This document shows, piece after piece, positions 7,756 to 15,652 of a stretch of 20,743 bases of DNA; the first letter of the stretch is position 1, and each line of letters opens with the position of its first letter. The notes below the pieces were generated by a model, which did no database searches, was not told the DNA's origin, and was given only the letters and a program-made list of their open reading frames with translations. The DNA is from an uncultured Bacteroidales bacterium (GTDB taxonomy: Bacteria > Bacteroidota > Bacteroidia > Bacteroidales > Paludibacteraceae). The stretch covers positions 1 to 20,743 of the forward strand of contig UQNE01000028.1 of NCBI GenBank assembly GCA_900542355.1. Reading direction: 5' to 3'. A program made the position numbers and the translations under genes.

Positions 7756-9753
7756 ATGCAAGTACTTATTGACAATATCAACTACGAATTAGACCCCACC
7801 ACTCGCACAGCCTCCGTTTGTAGGTTTAGAAACGGGAACTATAGTGGCGATATAGTTATCCCTGCCACTGAAACTTACAACAACACTGTTTATTGCGTAA
7901 CGAGTATTAGAGATTGGGCTTTCTATGGTTGCACGGGTCTTACCTCTATCACCATCCCCAATAGCGTAACGAGCATTGGAAGTAATGCTTTTAAGGGGTG
8001 TACAAAGGTTACTTCTGTCACTATTCCAAATAGTGTAACAGAGATATGTCCATCTGCTTTCAATGGTTGCACGATGCTTACATCTATCGTTGTAGAAAGT
8101 GGCAATACAAAATATGATAGCCATAATAAATGTAATGCGATTATAGAAACTGCCACTAACGTGCTGATTGCAGGCTGTCAAAATACCATTATCCCCGATA
8201 GCGTAACGAGTATTGGAGATGGTGCTTTCTATGGTTGCACGGGTCTTACCTCTATCACTATTCCAAACAGTGTAACGAGTATGGGAGATTGGGCTTTCGA
8301 GGGTTGCACCGGCCTTACCTCTATCACTATCCCTAATAGCGTAAATGCAATAAAAAAAGTCGCATTCAAGGACTGCAAGGCACTATCTGTAATTCGTGTT
8401 CCAAAGGGCAAACAATCTATCTTTGATGCTGATGACTTAAAAGCCTTGCAAGATAAAATCATCGAATATACCCCCGCTCTGATAAATGGTGTGCAGTACG
8501 AATTGGATAGCGACCTTACGGCGATAGTGTGTGCAGGGACAAAGAAGTATGCAGGTGAAGTAGTTGTGCCAATGCGGGTGGAGCAGGAGGGAATGACATA
8601 CATTGTCAATCGGTTATGTGAGAGAGCCTTTGCAGACTGCTATGAACTGACGGCTGTTACGCTGCCGAAGTCCATTACCGAAATTGGAAAAGATGTGTTC
8701 CTTGGCTGTGAGAACTTGCATACCATTCGTGTGCCACAAGGAATGACGGACAAGTTCTGCCAAATGGGATTGGAATCATGGCGCGACAAGATTGTGGAAC
8801 CGCGTCAAGAGGAATATACCATCCTCCTCAATATCGCGCGGGGCTATGAACTCGGTATCGGCATGGCGCGCAACCAGGCTCAAGCCGTTCTTTGCTATGC
8901 GCAGGCTGCCGACAAGGGTTGTGCCGAAGCCGCTTATCATCTCGGTGAATTGTATGCCGAGGGAAAAGGGCTGCCGCAAGACTACCAACAAGCCGCCGAC
9001 TGGTTTGGCAAAGCCGCTGCACTCTATCACCCCAATGGTGCCGCTCGCCAACAAGAATGCCTCCACATTATCGAAGAAGAGGCTGCCCGCCTTGCCGCCT
9101 TCGAGCAAGAACAGCAGGCGGAACGACAAGCGCAGTTGGCTCGTATCACCGCTGTACCCCAATCACAAAAGACCATTCTCTTCTTCGACACCGAGACCAA
9201 CGGACTGCCTCGCAACTACAAAGCGGGTGTTCCCGACACCTCCAACTGGCCACGGCTGATACAAATAGGCTGGCTCATCACCGATGAGGCGGGCAATGTA
9301 CTCAAGCGCAAGAGCCAACTCATCTATCCGCATTTCATCATTGACGCGGATGTTACTCGCCTCACAGGTATCACTACCGCACAGGCGCAACGAGAGGGCA
9401 TGGACTTAACCCAAGTACTGCGGGAGTTTGCAGAGGATGCCACGGGTGCTTCGCTCATAGTGGGGCATAACATCGACTTCGACTTGCATGTCGTGGGCTG
9501 TGAATTCTACCGCGAGGGCATGGATTATCGCGCATTGCTCAACAAACCTACCGTTTGCACCATGCAGCGCAGTACGAATTTCTGCGCCATACCAAGCACC
9601 AACAGTTACTACTCGGGGTACAAGTACCCCACACTGACCGAACTATACACCAAACTCTTTGGCCGTGCCTTCTCCGGCGCACATGATGCGCTTACGGACA
9701 TCACTGCTACGAAGGACTGCTATTTTGAGTTGCGCAGACGAGGAATCATCTAA
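7756..9753 (+). CDS. BspA-type LRR, Sel1 repeat and DEDDh exonuclease fusion protein
   Basis: The 665-residue protein has three parts. Residues 1-345 are two BspA-like modules, each opening with an I-N-x-(I/V)-x-YELD strand (near 7-13 and 241-247). LRR_5 units of 23 residues follow (G-C-T-x-L-T-S-I-T-I-P-N-S-V pattern, starts near 58, 81, 104, 160 and 183). Residues about 355-430 are Sel1-like helical repeats (AVLCYAQAADKGCAEAAYHL, then GKGLPQDYQQAADWFGKAA), and 430-465 are a charged helix. Residues 472-665 are a DnaQ-type 3'-5' exonuclease: D478 and E480 (FFDTETNG), H571-N572 with D576 (HNIDFD), and H643 with D648 (HDALTD), so the DEDDh site is complete. There is no signal peptide although BspA-type LRRs are usually secreted, so it is probably cytoplasmic. 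The LRR DNA is clearly more AT-rich than the rest. It likely acts on DNA or RNA ends, with LRR and Sel1 parts for protein contacts; that role is inference. Confidence 0.88.
   Translation: MQVLIDNINYELDPTTRTASVCRFRNGNYSGDIVIPATETYNNTVYCVTSIRDWAFYGCTGLTSITIPNSVTSIGSNAFKGCTKVTSVTIPNSVTEICPSAFNGCTMLTSIVVESGNTKYDSHNKCNAIIETATNVLIAGCQNTIIPDSVTSIGDGAFYGCTGLTSITIPNSVTSMGDWAFEGCTGLTSITIPNSVNAIKKVAFKDCKALSVIRVPKGKQSIFDADDLKALQDKIIEYTPALINGVQYELDSDLTAIVCAGTKKYAGEVVVPMRVEQEGMTYIVNRLCERAFADCYELTAVTLPKSITEIGKDVFLGCENLHTIRVPQGMTDKFCQMGLESWRDKIVEPRQEEYTILLNIARGYELGIGMARNQAQAVLCYAQAADKGCAEAAYHLGELYAEGKGLPQDYQQAADWFGKAAALYHPNGAARQQECLHIIEEEAARLAAFEQEQQAERQAQLARITAVPQSQKTILFFDTETNGLPRNYKAGVPDTSNWPRLIQIGWLITDEAGNVLKRKSQLIYPHFIIDADVTRLTGITTAQAQREGMDLTQVLREFAEDATGASLIVGHNIDFDLHVVGCEFYREGMDYRALLNKPTVCTMQRSTNFCAIPSTNSYYSGYKYPTLTELYTKLFGRAFSGAHDALTDITATKDCYFELRRRGII
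7927..8348 (+). repeat. Near-identical 69-base LRR-coding repeats
   Basis: The 23-codon LRR unit recurs as DNA with very little change. Copies starting GGTTGCACGGGTCTTACC at 7927 and 8233 are identical over their first ~28 bases, and another at 8302 differs mainly at third positions. A weaker copy starts at 7996. Spacing is 69 bases or a multiple where units are adjacent. Such similarity at the DNA level suggests recent duplication or gene conversion and allows change in copy number. Confidence 0.85.
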
Positions 9754-9764
9754 ACAAGACAGAT

Positions 9765-10487
9765 ATGCGAATCATTATTGTAGGGCGTGGTAATGTAGCC
9801 ACTAATTTGGATTATGCCTTTCGCTGCAAGGGCGTGGAGTGTACGATGGTCAGCAGTCGCGAGGGATTAGACACTATCTCGCAGAATGCCGATGTGTATA
9901 TCTACGCCGTGCGCGATGAGGCGTTGGCGGAGGTGGTGGCACAAGTGTCTGCTCCGCGGGCATTACACCTGCATACATCGGGGACAATGCCGCTGTCGGT
10001 GTTTGGCGAGGACAAACCGCATGCGGGTATCTTGTATTTCTTCCAGAGTTTCAGCAAAAGCCGACTGATAGACGACTTTACGACCATTCCCGTCTTTATC
10101 GAGGGACGCAATATCGATGACATCAGTGCTATCTACACTTTGGCACAAACGATTACCCCGCGCATCTATGAGGCTAACCAACACGACCGAGAGCGACTGC
10201 ATATAGCAGGGGTGTTTGCGAACAACTTTGCCAACGAGATGTATGCCATTGCGGCGGATATGCTGCGTGATACGCATATCCCTTTCAATGCGTTGCTGCC
10301 GTTGATCGACCAAACAGCAGAGAAAATACATACCCTCACTCCGCAACAAGCACAGACAGGACCTGCTCGGCGCGGGGACGAGAATGTGATGCAACACCAC
10401 CTCGCTCTGTTGCCAAACGATGAACTGCGCACGCTGTACCGCTTGGTTTCCAAACTGATCCGGCAGTCGGCAGAGAATGCACGATGA
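9765..10487 (+). CDS. Rossmann-fold and DUF2520 protein (putative NAD(P)-dependent oxidoreductase)
   Basis: The 240-residue protein has an N-terminal Rossmann domain with VGRGNVAT (6-13), matching the G-x-G-x-x-A dinucleotide-binding loop. HLHTSGTMPLSVF (68-80) follows, where relatives place substrate or cofactor. The C-terminal helical DUF2520 domain has NNFANEMYAIA near 153-163, LPLIDQTAEKI near 178-188 and the signature QTGPARRGD at 197-205. The fold resembles pyrroline-5-carboxylate reductase and 6-phosphogluconate dehydrogenase relatives. The substrate is not established for this family. It starts 11 bases after the LRR-exonuclease stop, so the two are probably co-transcribed, though nothing in the sequence links their functions. 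It is intact, and its stop overlaps nothing. Confidence 0.88.
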   Translation: MRIIIVGRGNVATNLDYAFRCKGVECTMVSSREGLDTISQNADVYIYAVRDEALAEVVAQVSAPRALHLHTSGTMPLSVFGEDKPHAGILYFFQSFSKSRLIDDFTTIPVFIEGRNIDDISAIYTLAQTITPRIYEANQHDRERLHIAGVFANNFANEMYAIAADMLRDTHIPFNALLPLIDQTAEKIHTLTPQQAQTGPARRGDENVMQHHLALLPNDELRTLYRLVSKLIRQSAENAR

Positions 10488-10557
10488 GGTAGCAGTTAGC
10501 GGAGAAAGTTCGCTGATGTAGTGATGTTCGCTAAGCGAGTTCGACTGACCACAGAAC

Positions 10558-10629
10558 AAGTACATACTTATTGACATTTTGTTTGGAAAACAATGATAGA
10601 ACTGACAAAATGATTGTCGGTAAGTACTT
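10558..10629. repeat. Symmetric nested inverted repeat
   Basis: The outer arms are AAGTAC (10558-10563) and GTACTT (10624-10629). The inner arms are CATTTTGT (10575-10582) and ACAAAATG (10605-10612). Both are perfect complements, and the gap between outer and inner arm is 11 bases on each side, with a 22-base centre. The gaps themselves pair poorly. The even spacing suggests either a folded RNA or a two-site protein-binding or recombination target. Confidence 0.7.
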
Positions 10630-10633
10630 TCTT

Positions 10634-10666
10634 AGGTCTCGATTAGGTTTCGACAAGGTCTCGACA
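10634..10666 (+). repeat. Tandem array of three 11-base repeats (array 2)
   Basis: AGGTCTCGATT (10634-10644), AGGTTTCGACA (10645-10655) and AGGTCTCGACA (10656-10666) are contiguous, starting five bases after the nested inverted repeat. AGGT, the following T and CGA are fixed. The array lies downstream of a coding gene and before a terminator, unlike array 3, which is predicted to be in a leader. Confidence 0.85.
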
Positions 10667-10693
10667 AAAACGGCTGTTGCTCTATATAGCATA

Positions 10694-10730
10694 ATGGTAG
10701 CAAAATGGTTGATATGGTAGAAAAATGTTA
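10694..10730 (+). repeat. ATGG-phased degenerate repeats
   Basis: ATGGTAG or similar starts recur at 10694, 10705, 10714 and 10725, with spacings of 11, 9 and 11 bases (ATGGTAGCAAA, ATGGTTGAT, ATGGTAGAAAA, ATGTTACTATG). They look like a decayed continuation of the 11-base style of array 2, though the unit sequence differs. Confidence 0.5.
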
Positions 10731-10793
10731 CTATGACTAAATGGAAACCTAATAGGCTATGAAATAGAAATAAGTACAAGGCTTTATGAATCA

Positions 10794-10831
10794 AAAAAGG
10801 GCTGCCCGACATTATGTGGGTAGCCCTTTTT
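10794..10831. terminator. Bidirectional intrinsic terminator between convergent operons
   Basis: AAAAAGGGCTGCCC (10794-10807) pairs with GGGTAGCCCTTTTT (10818-10831) along 14 bp including one G-U pair, around a 10-base loop. The left arm starts with an A-run and the right arm ends in a T-run, so it works for the plus-strand operon ending at 10487 and for the minus-strand lipoprotein gene ending at 10856. Confidence 0.92.
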
Positions 10832-10855
10832 CTCTTTTCTATGTGGGTGTCGCTT

Positions 10856-11329
10856 TTATTCCGTAGTGGTGAACTTCGGGGTAAAAGGCGTATCGATAGT
10901 GCCTATCATTGCGTCCACTGCGAAGGTGCAGACCTCTTTCTCAACATAGATATAGCGCATCTTGGTGCTGTAGTAGCGGAGCGTGAGCAACGGAAATGAG
11001 TCGGCGTTGCTGCGTGGGCGATTGACAAACAGAAAGAAGTACGCTTGGTCGTTTACATAGCGTATATTGGTCAGTCCCCAACAGTCGTTGCCGGCAAAGG
11101 CTGCCACCATATCTGCGGTGTCTGCATTGTCTGCCAAGGCGGCGGGAAGCACGCCCGTGATGGTCATCGTACTTTCCAAATCGGTAGTGTCTGCCACTGC
11201 CCATGTAGGGCGGTCGTGTCGCGCAATGGGCTCTTCAATAGGTTCGCAAGCGTGGAAGATAGCACCGAGTGCTACGGCTGCAATGCACAGACGAAGCGTT
11301 TGGAGTGTATGTTTGCAAGTTGTGTTCAT
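10856..11329 (-). CDS. Small lipoprotein with a T9SS-protein-type module
   Basis: The 157-residue product has a signal sequence ending IFHAC-EP, with C28 as the likely lipidated Cys. The lipobox is imperfect (F-H-A-C), so lipidation is probable rather than certain. Residues 42-155 align by eye with a module near the C-terminus of the broken giant protein upstream. ADTTDLESTMTITGVL (46-61) matches ADSKDLPMSMSLIGQVL, and ADTADMVAAFAGNDCWG (69-85) matches TDTNDIVAAFIGNHCVG. This (V/I)-x-AF-x-G-x-x-C-x-G pattern is common in Bacteroidota surface proteins; its function is not known to me. The gene begins 28 bases after the stop of the giant gene and ends at a strong terminator, so it is the last gene of that operon. 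Reading frame and stop (TAA) are intact. Confidence 0.82.
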   Translation of the reverse strand: MNTTCKHTLQTLRLCIAAVALGAIFHACEPIEEPIARHDRPTWAVADTTDLESTMTITGVLPAALADNADTADMVAAFAGNDCWGLTNIRYVNDQAYFFLFVNRPRSNADSFPLLTLRYYSTKMRYIYVEKEVCTFAVDAMIGTIDTPFTPKFTTTE

Positions 11330-11357
11330 ATTTATTGCTGTTTGATAGATTGGATAA

Positions 11358-11570
11358 TCATTGTTTGATGAGTTTGACAGTTTGTGTTCGGTTGCTTACA
11401 CGAACGACCGCTGAGTAGATACCTGCAGGAACAGAGGCACCCGCTTGCCAGAGATAGGTGTAAGTGCCGTTCTCTATCTGTCCGTCTGCGTGTGCCAAGA
11501 GTTGCCCGCCTGCGCTATAGATGTTTACACTTACAGGCAGGTTCTCCTCGTCAGACACCATAATCTGCAC
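11358..11570 (-). CDS. Giant protein fragment 6: T9SS type A C-terminal sorting domain
   Basis: This 70-residue frame, open upstream to about 11650, carries the sorting signal read by the type IX secretion system. ALPSPFVDKVQIMVSD lies just before the formal GTG start. VSVNIYSAGGQLLAHADG, a Gly-Thr-Tyr strand, AGASVPAGIYSAVVRV and the basic ending VKLIKQ follow. This matches the type A pattern (PNPF-like, V-x-I-Y-x-x-x-G, LPAGIY, K-x-x-K). It is one frame off fragment 5, so as written it would not be attached to the secreted protein. No separate start is likely. It implies the host has T9SS machinery, although none of those genes is in this window. Confidence 0.8.
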   Translation of the reverse strand: MQIMVSDEENLPVSVNIYSAGGQLLAHADGQIENGTYTYLWQAGASVPAGIYSAVVRVSNRTQTVKLIKQ

Positions 11571-11638
11571 TTTGTCAACAAAGGGCGAAGGCAGAGCAAT
11601 GACGCTGTGTCGGCGGAACGAGATAGGGTACGGGTTCT

Positions 11639-13972
11639 CTAGCGAACCAACGATACCTTTGCCTCGTAGTTCAGCATTGGTGCCGATTGAGCAACGGTCT
11701 TGCCGTCTTGCTCCAAGACAAAGCGGATAGATGCGGGCTGCTCCGAACCGATAGTGAGGAAGAATAGAGGCAGGCTGTCGGTCGGATGTACATCTACGCG
11801 CCCTACCAATCGGCTGCCCGCATAAGCCGACAGTATCAGGTTATCGGTTTCGCCTTGCCAGTCGGCAAGCGTAGCGATGAGCGACATATTGCTCGATGCA
11901 CGGTTGGTGAAGAGCAGTGCCGGCTCGGTGGCTTTTGCACGGATGTTGCGTGGCAGTGAGGTGCTGTAGTTGTAGTAGGTGAAGGTGCATGGTTCACCTT
12001 TGCGATAGAGCAGGTAGCCTTGTCCGGGCTCCATATAGGTGAGGTTACCTTCCCACTTCGACGAGGCAGAGAACACGGCAAAACGATCTTTGCTCTTCAG
12101 CACATCGCCAGCTTTGGCATTGCTCAGATAGTCTGCCATAGCCTCCGATAGCGGCAGGTTTTTCTCCAGCAGATAAGGCAACACATTCCACCCCGCAAAG
12201 AGCCGCAGCGTGCGGTCTTGCTCCGTGAGCGGTTCTCCCTCTATCTCCGGCGATACCTGCGTATCGGTATAGAACATATAGATACAGCGGTAGTTGAACC
12301 TACAGAGCGTGCCGTACCATGCTGCGGGTCGATCGCCTGCTGCGGCTTGATACTGGCTGTATGAGCGTCCGATAGGGTCTTTTACCATATCGCCTGCAGT
12401 CCATTCGGCTCGCGTAGAGAGCATACGGTTGATGTCGGTGCCGTAGGTCGGTTTGAGGTGTAGCGATGTCCAGTTCCAACCGCCGTCAAGCGAGAGTTGC
12501 TGTATCTTTCTCTCTGAGGTGGTGAGCAGTACCGGACCGTTTTCGTCGCAGCCATAGCAGCGTTTATGCTCAAAGGTGAGGGGAATAGAGGTGTTGAGCA
12601 GGTAGATATTTCCTGTGCTTGCCTGCCATAGACGCAGTTGCACGGCTTGCTGCTGCATCTCCGCATTGCCGTAGATAGTCATATAGACATGGTTGTCGAG
12701 TGTGGCATCATCGTAGGTGATATGGCTCGTACCTACACAGTGATTGCCTATAAAAGCCGCAACGATGTCATTGGTATCGGTGTCGTAGGTAGTGTCATTA
12801 CCATTGGTGAGCAGCACTTGTCCGATGAGTGACATCGACATCGGTAGGTCTTTGCTATCAGCCTCCCATGGGCAGACCGACTCCACTTTTACGGTCAGCA
12901 GCAGACGCTCCACCAAGTCTTGGTCGTCTTGCAGGTAGATATACTCGGTATGCTCACCTATATTCATACCCTCTGCTATGGTGAAGTGGATAGTCTGCGT
13001 GGCTTGCGGTGAGAGCGTACCCGAAGCAGGTACGGCGGTGAGCCACGATGGGAGCGAGGTGAGTTGATATTGGCGAGTAGTGCCGCCTGTGTTGCTGATA
13101 GTCAGGTCAAATTTTTCGCTGCTGTTGCGCTGTGTGTTGACTGTTATCTCGTTTTGTGACCAACGCAGTTGATTCTTGTCCACATAGACTGTCCATGAGG
13201 TGCCTTGCAGACGCAGAGTCGCCCCATTGGCGTGGTCAGTGCAGGTACTGCCCAATCCCTCGTTCATGGGGTAGTATGCCATCAGTTCACGCTCGTAGCC
13301 GGTCAGGTGCTTCTTGTAGGTGAGTGAGAGTTCGTCTTGCGCAAGGGCTTTTGTCCAAAGGCGTGCTTCCAACATATTGCCGTAGAACGGCTCTTCGCCA
13401 TCGGAGGTGTTGCCGAAGAGCAGTGTGCCGTTGCCTGTATAGACGGGTAGCGTCGGTTGGTCGGGTAGGGTCATATCCTTAGTGCCGGCGTAGAAATGTA
13501 CTTGTCCGTCGGTGTCGTAGGTCATTGCACAGCGTGTGAAGTCTTGTATCGGCTCTAAAGGAGCGGAGATGATTGTGGCTTTGCCTACCTCTGCTTGCAA
13601 GCGATTGTCCGTTGTGAGCGAGAAACGCAGTTTCTGCTTGGTATCACCGAGCGAGAATATCGTCATCGCTTTGCCTTGTTCGGCGGGACGAATAAGCGCC
13701 TCTATGGTGAAAGGACGATTGTTCATATTGCGGTGTACTTGCGTCTTGGCTACACAGTCTTTCTCGCCACTGAATGAAAGGGATGTGGTCTGCGTGATGT
13801 CTAAGTTGTTGGTGCCACCCACAATCTCAAAGTTGGCGTCTTCGTCTAAATAGTTGCCTGCGATGGGTTCGCTAAATCGGAGCGATAGCACATCTTTCAT
13901 ACTCAGTACTCCATCGGCAGGTGTGGGCAAGCCAAACACTTCGGGGCAACGGGTATCTTTCTTACTATGCAA
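11639..13972 (-). CDS. Giant protein fragment 5: Ig-like, LamG, BACON-like and GWN modules
   Basis: The 777-residue open frame starts formally at a TTG, but coding continues upstream to the TAG at 14045. Domains by residue: SbsA-like Ig start near 15-45 (PTPADGVLSMKDVLSLRFSE); LamG at 68-230; BACON-like at 285-363 (LPSWLTAVPASGTLSPQ); the module shared with the downstream lipoprotein at 370-470 (NDIVAAFIGNHCVG at 401-414); and two copies of a GWN module at 498-570 (GGWNWTSLHL) and 593-668 (AGWNVLPYLL), each with a later GD-x-(V/L)-K. A second, weaker copy of the shared module is near 680-760. It ends out of frame at TAG 11639 just before the sorting domain. Confidence 0.74.
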   Translation of the reverse strand: MHSKKDTRCPEVFGLPTPADGVLSMKDVLSLRFSEPIAGNYLDEDANFEIVGGTNNLDITQTTSLSFSGEKDCVAKTQVHRNMNNRPFTIEALIRPAEQGKAMTIFSLGDTKQKLRFSLTTDNRLQAEVGKATIISAPLEPIQDFTRCAMTYDTDGQVHFYAGTKDMTLPDQPTLPVYTGNGTLLFGNTSDGEEPFYGNMLEARLWTKALAQDELSLTYKKHLTGYERELMAYYPMNEGLGSTCTDHANGATLRLQGTSWTVYVDKNQLRWSQNEITVNTQRNSSEKFDLTISNTGGTTRQYQLTSLPSWLTAVPASGTLSPQATQTIHFTIAEGMNIGEHTEYIYLQDDQDLVERLLLTVKVESVCPWEADSKDLPMSMSLIGQVLLTNGNDTTYDTDTNDIVAAFIGNHCVGTSHITYDDATLDNHVYMTIYGNAEMQQQAVQLRLWQASTGNIYLLNTSIPLTFEHKRCYGCDENGPVLLTTSERKIQQLSLDGGWNWTSLHLKPTYGTDINRMLSTRAEWTAGDMVKDPIGRSYSQYQAAAGDRPAAWYGTLCRFNYRCIYMFYTDTQVSPEIEGEPLTEQDRTLRLFAGWNVLPYLLEKNLPLSEAMADYLSNAKAGDVLKSKDRFAVFSASSKWEGNLTYMEPGQGYLLYRKGEPCTFTYYNYSTSLPRNIRAKATEPALLFTNRASSNMSLIATLADWQGETDNLILSAYAGSRLVGRVDVHPTDSLPLFFLTIGSEQPASIRFVLEQDGKTVAQSAPMLNYEAKVSLVR

Positions 13973-14044
13973 TACGGCAGACGAGCGAGTAACAAAACCA
14001 TTGCCATAGCGTGCGAAACTGACGGCACGGAGGTCGTAGTTCTG

Positions 14045-15646
14045 CTACATCGGGTCGCGCTCGCCATAGAAGCGGATATTATCTATCTGGCCGTTCTCAA
14101 TCATGGCTTTGTTGCCCGACGCAATGGCATACAGGCTGTCGTCGGCATAGTAGGAACGGAGGTTGACCCAATCGTTTTCCGACTGATTGAGTTGCTTGTA
14201 TTGCAGTTCGATATGGTCGAAGCCATCGGAGTGGATATCAAATCCGTCGATTACCACAGGCAGATAATAGCCTGCGCTGTCGCGTGAAGAGCGTGTGTTG
14301 AGTACCCATTGGTCGTGCGGTGCGCTTAGGTTGACCGCTGTGGCAGCAGGTACAAAATGAGCCGATATAGCCACTTCGTCGTACTCGTCGATATTGCAAG
14401 TGGAGCGCAGGCGCAGGCGTACATCCTCAAAGTCGTAGCCTTGTCCTCGTTCTACTTCCAGTATTTTGCGTATGGTCTTTCCGTGCGGCAGGGAGATAGT
14501 GGTTGGGGTGAAGCCCAAAGGTACACCATCGATGGATAGTTTCAGTCCGTTTGGATTGGTAGCAGAGACGATATATACTTCGAAAGATAGGTCGGCTGCT
14601 GCATTGCCGATTTCGGTAGGTTGCTCATTGCTCATAGCAAGGGTGAACACTGCTTTTTGATCGGCAGGCACCCCGCTGATCACGCGCTTATCTACCGTGA
14701 TATGTGGGTTCTCTATCGGTATAGTCGGATTGCTCAGCGGTGTACCGGGATTGTATATGCGTGTGCTATCACCGCTTTCGTAAGGGCAACGGCTGGCACC
14801 AGCCACACCATAGAATATGAAACTGCTATAGCAGTACTCGGTAGAAGGGGCTGAGGAGGCATCTTGATTAAAACTGTTGATGGTGTCCTTCACGCGATAG
14901 ACATTCACATCCATATATCCATACGCATCGGGCGAGAGAGTATAGGAGTAAGTGCGTGATGTAGATTGGCTCTTGCCGGTTGTGTTGTTGAAATCGATAT
15001 TGGCAACCGCTTCGATAGACAATTTAAACTTATTCCCGGTAGTGTTGGCCTCGATATCTACATTCTTATTGCCGTTCTCGTCTTCGCCGATACCTGCTTG
15101 AATCAAGTTGATGATTTGCTCTGCACCGGAGCCAATCAAATCGAGATCTGCTGCACTCAATGCGCTGAGTGCATTGCCCGGGGTGCTGTATTGTCCACTC
15201 GAACCACTACTGTATTCGACAGTCTCAGAGTAGGTTACAGGTGTCTCTCCCGTGATGGAGTAAGTCTTGAAGAGTTGATTGCTATTGATGACCTGCACTT
15301 TCTCTCGCTCGTTCATAGCAATGAGTTGCAGCCACTGTGTGATCATTCGGTTGTAGGCAGCAATGGTGTCTCCAGCCGTGGTGGAAGCGTTTTGCGGATC
15401 AGCCCAATGGTAGTCTTTGGCACCGAAGGCATCGTCTGTGGGTGATAAAGTGGTGTAGTACACACGCTGCTTGGTAGTGTTGGCTTGTCGCTGCGCTGTG
15501 AGTGAATCGGTGGTCAGTAAGTGACTGTTTCGCTCGCGGAGCAGGGTAGGTACGACTGTGGTGAGGATATGCTCTTGGGTATAGACAAAGTTGCTACTAT
15601 TGCCAAAGGCATAGAGCAACTTGCGGGCTACCACCAAGTATCGCAT
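14045..15646 (-). CDS. Giant protein fragment 4: central beta-rich region
   Basis: The 533-residue open frame is in the same frame as fragments 3 and 5. It begins with a helical region (MRYLVVARKLLYAFGNSSNF to about residue 130), then long beta-rich segments with Ser/Thr/Gly-rich loops. ADLDLIGSGAEQIINLIQAG and NPHITVDKRVISGVPADQKA are visible landmarks. I recognise no named enzyme motif. It stops at TAG 14045-14047, after which QNYDLRAVSFARYGNGF continues in frame into fragment 5. The ATG is only 6 bases after the TAA of fragment 3, so re-initiation is conceivable but the product would have no signal peptide. Confidence 0.7.
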   Translation of the reverse strand: MRYLVVARKLLYAFGNSSNFVYTQEHILTTVVPTLLRERNSHLLTTDSLTAQRQANTTKQRVYYTTLSPTDDAFGAKDYHWADPQNASTTAGDTIAAYNRMITQWLQLIAMNEREKVQVINSNQLFKTYSITGETPVTYSETVEYSSGSSGQYSTPGNALSALSAADLDLIGSGAEQIINLIQAGIGEDENGNKNVDIEANTTGNKFKLSIEAVANIDFNNTTGKSQSTSRTYSYTLSPDAYGYMDVNVYRVKDTINSFNQDASSAPSTEYCYSSFIFYGVAGASRCPYESGDSTRIYNPGTPLSNPTIPIENPHITVDKRVISGVPADQKAVFTLAMSNEQPTEIGNAAADLSFEVYIVSATNPNGLKLSIDGVPLGFTPTTISLPHGKTIRKILEVERGQGYDFEDVRLRLRSTCNIDEYDEVAISAHFVPAATAVNLSAPHDQWVLNTRSSRDSAGYYLPVVIDGFDIHSDGFDHIELQYKQLNQSENDWVNLRSYYADDSLYAIASGNKAMIENGQIDNIRFYGERDPM

Positions 15647-15652
15647 CTGCCC

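Larger units (their letters stand above)
10488..10793. other. Repeat-rich non-coding spacer
   Basis: No gene is supported here. The spacer holds a nested inverted repeat (10558-10629), an 11-base array (10634-10666) and ATGG-phased copies (10694-10730). There is also a TTAGCG/CGCTAA pair (10496-10501, 10529-10534), and the hexamer AAGTAC occurs three times (10558, 10622, 10772). It is more AT-rich than the flanking genes. Confidence 0.7.

Noticed and set aside
10558..10793. Insertion sequence remnant
   Set aside because: There are inverted and direct repeats, but no transposase fragment and no target-site duplication could be identified.
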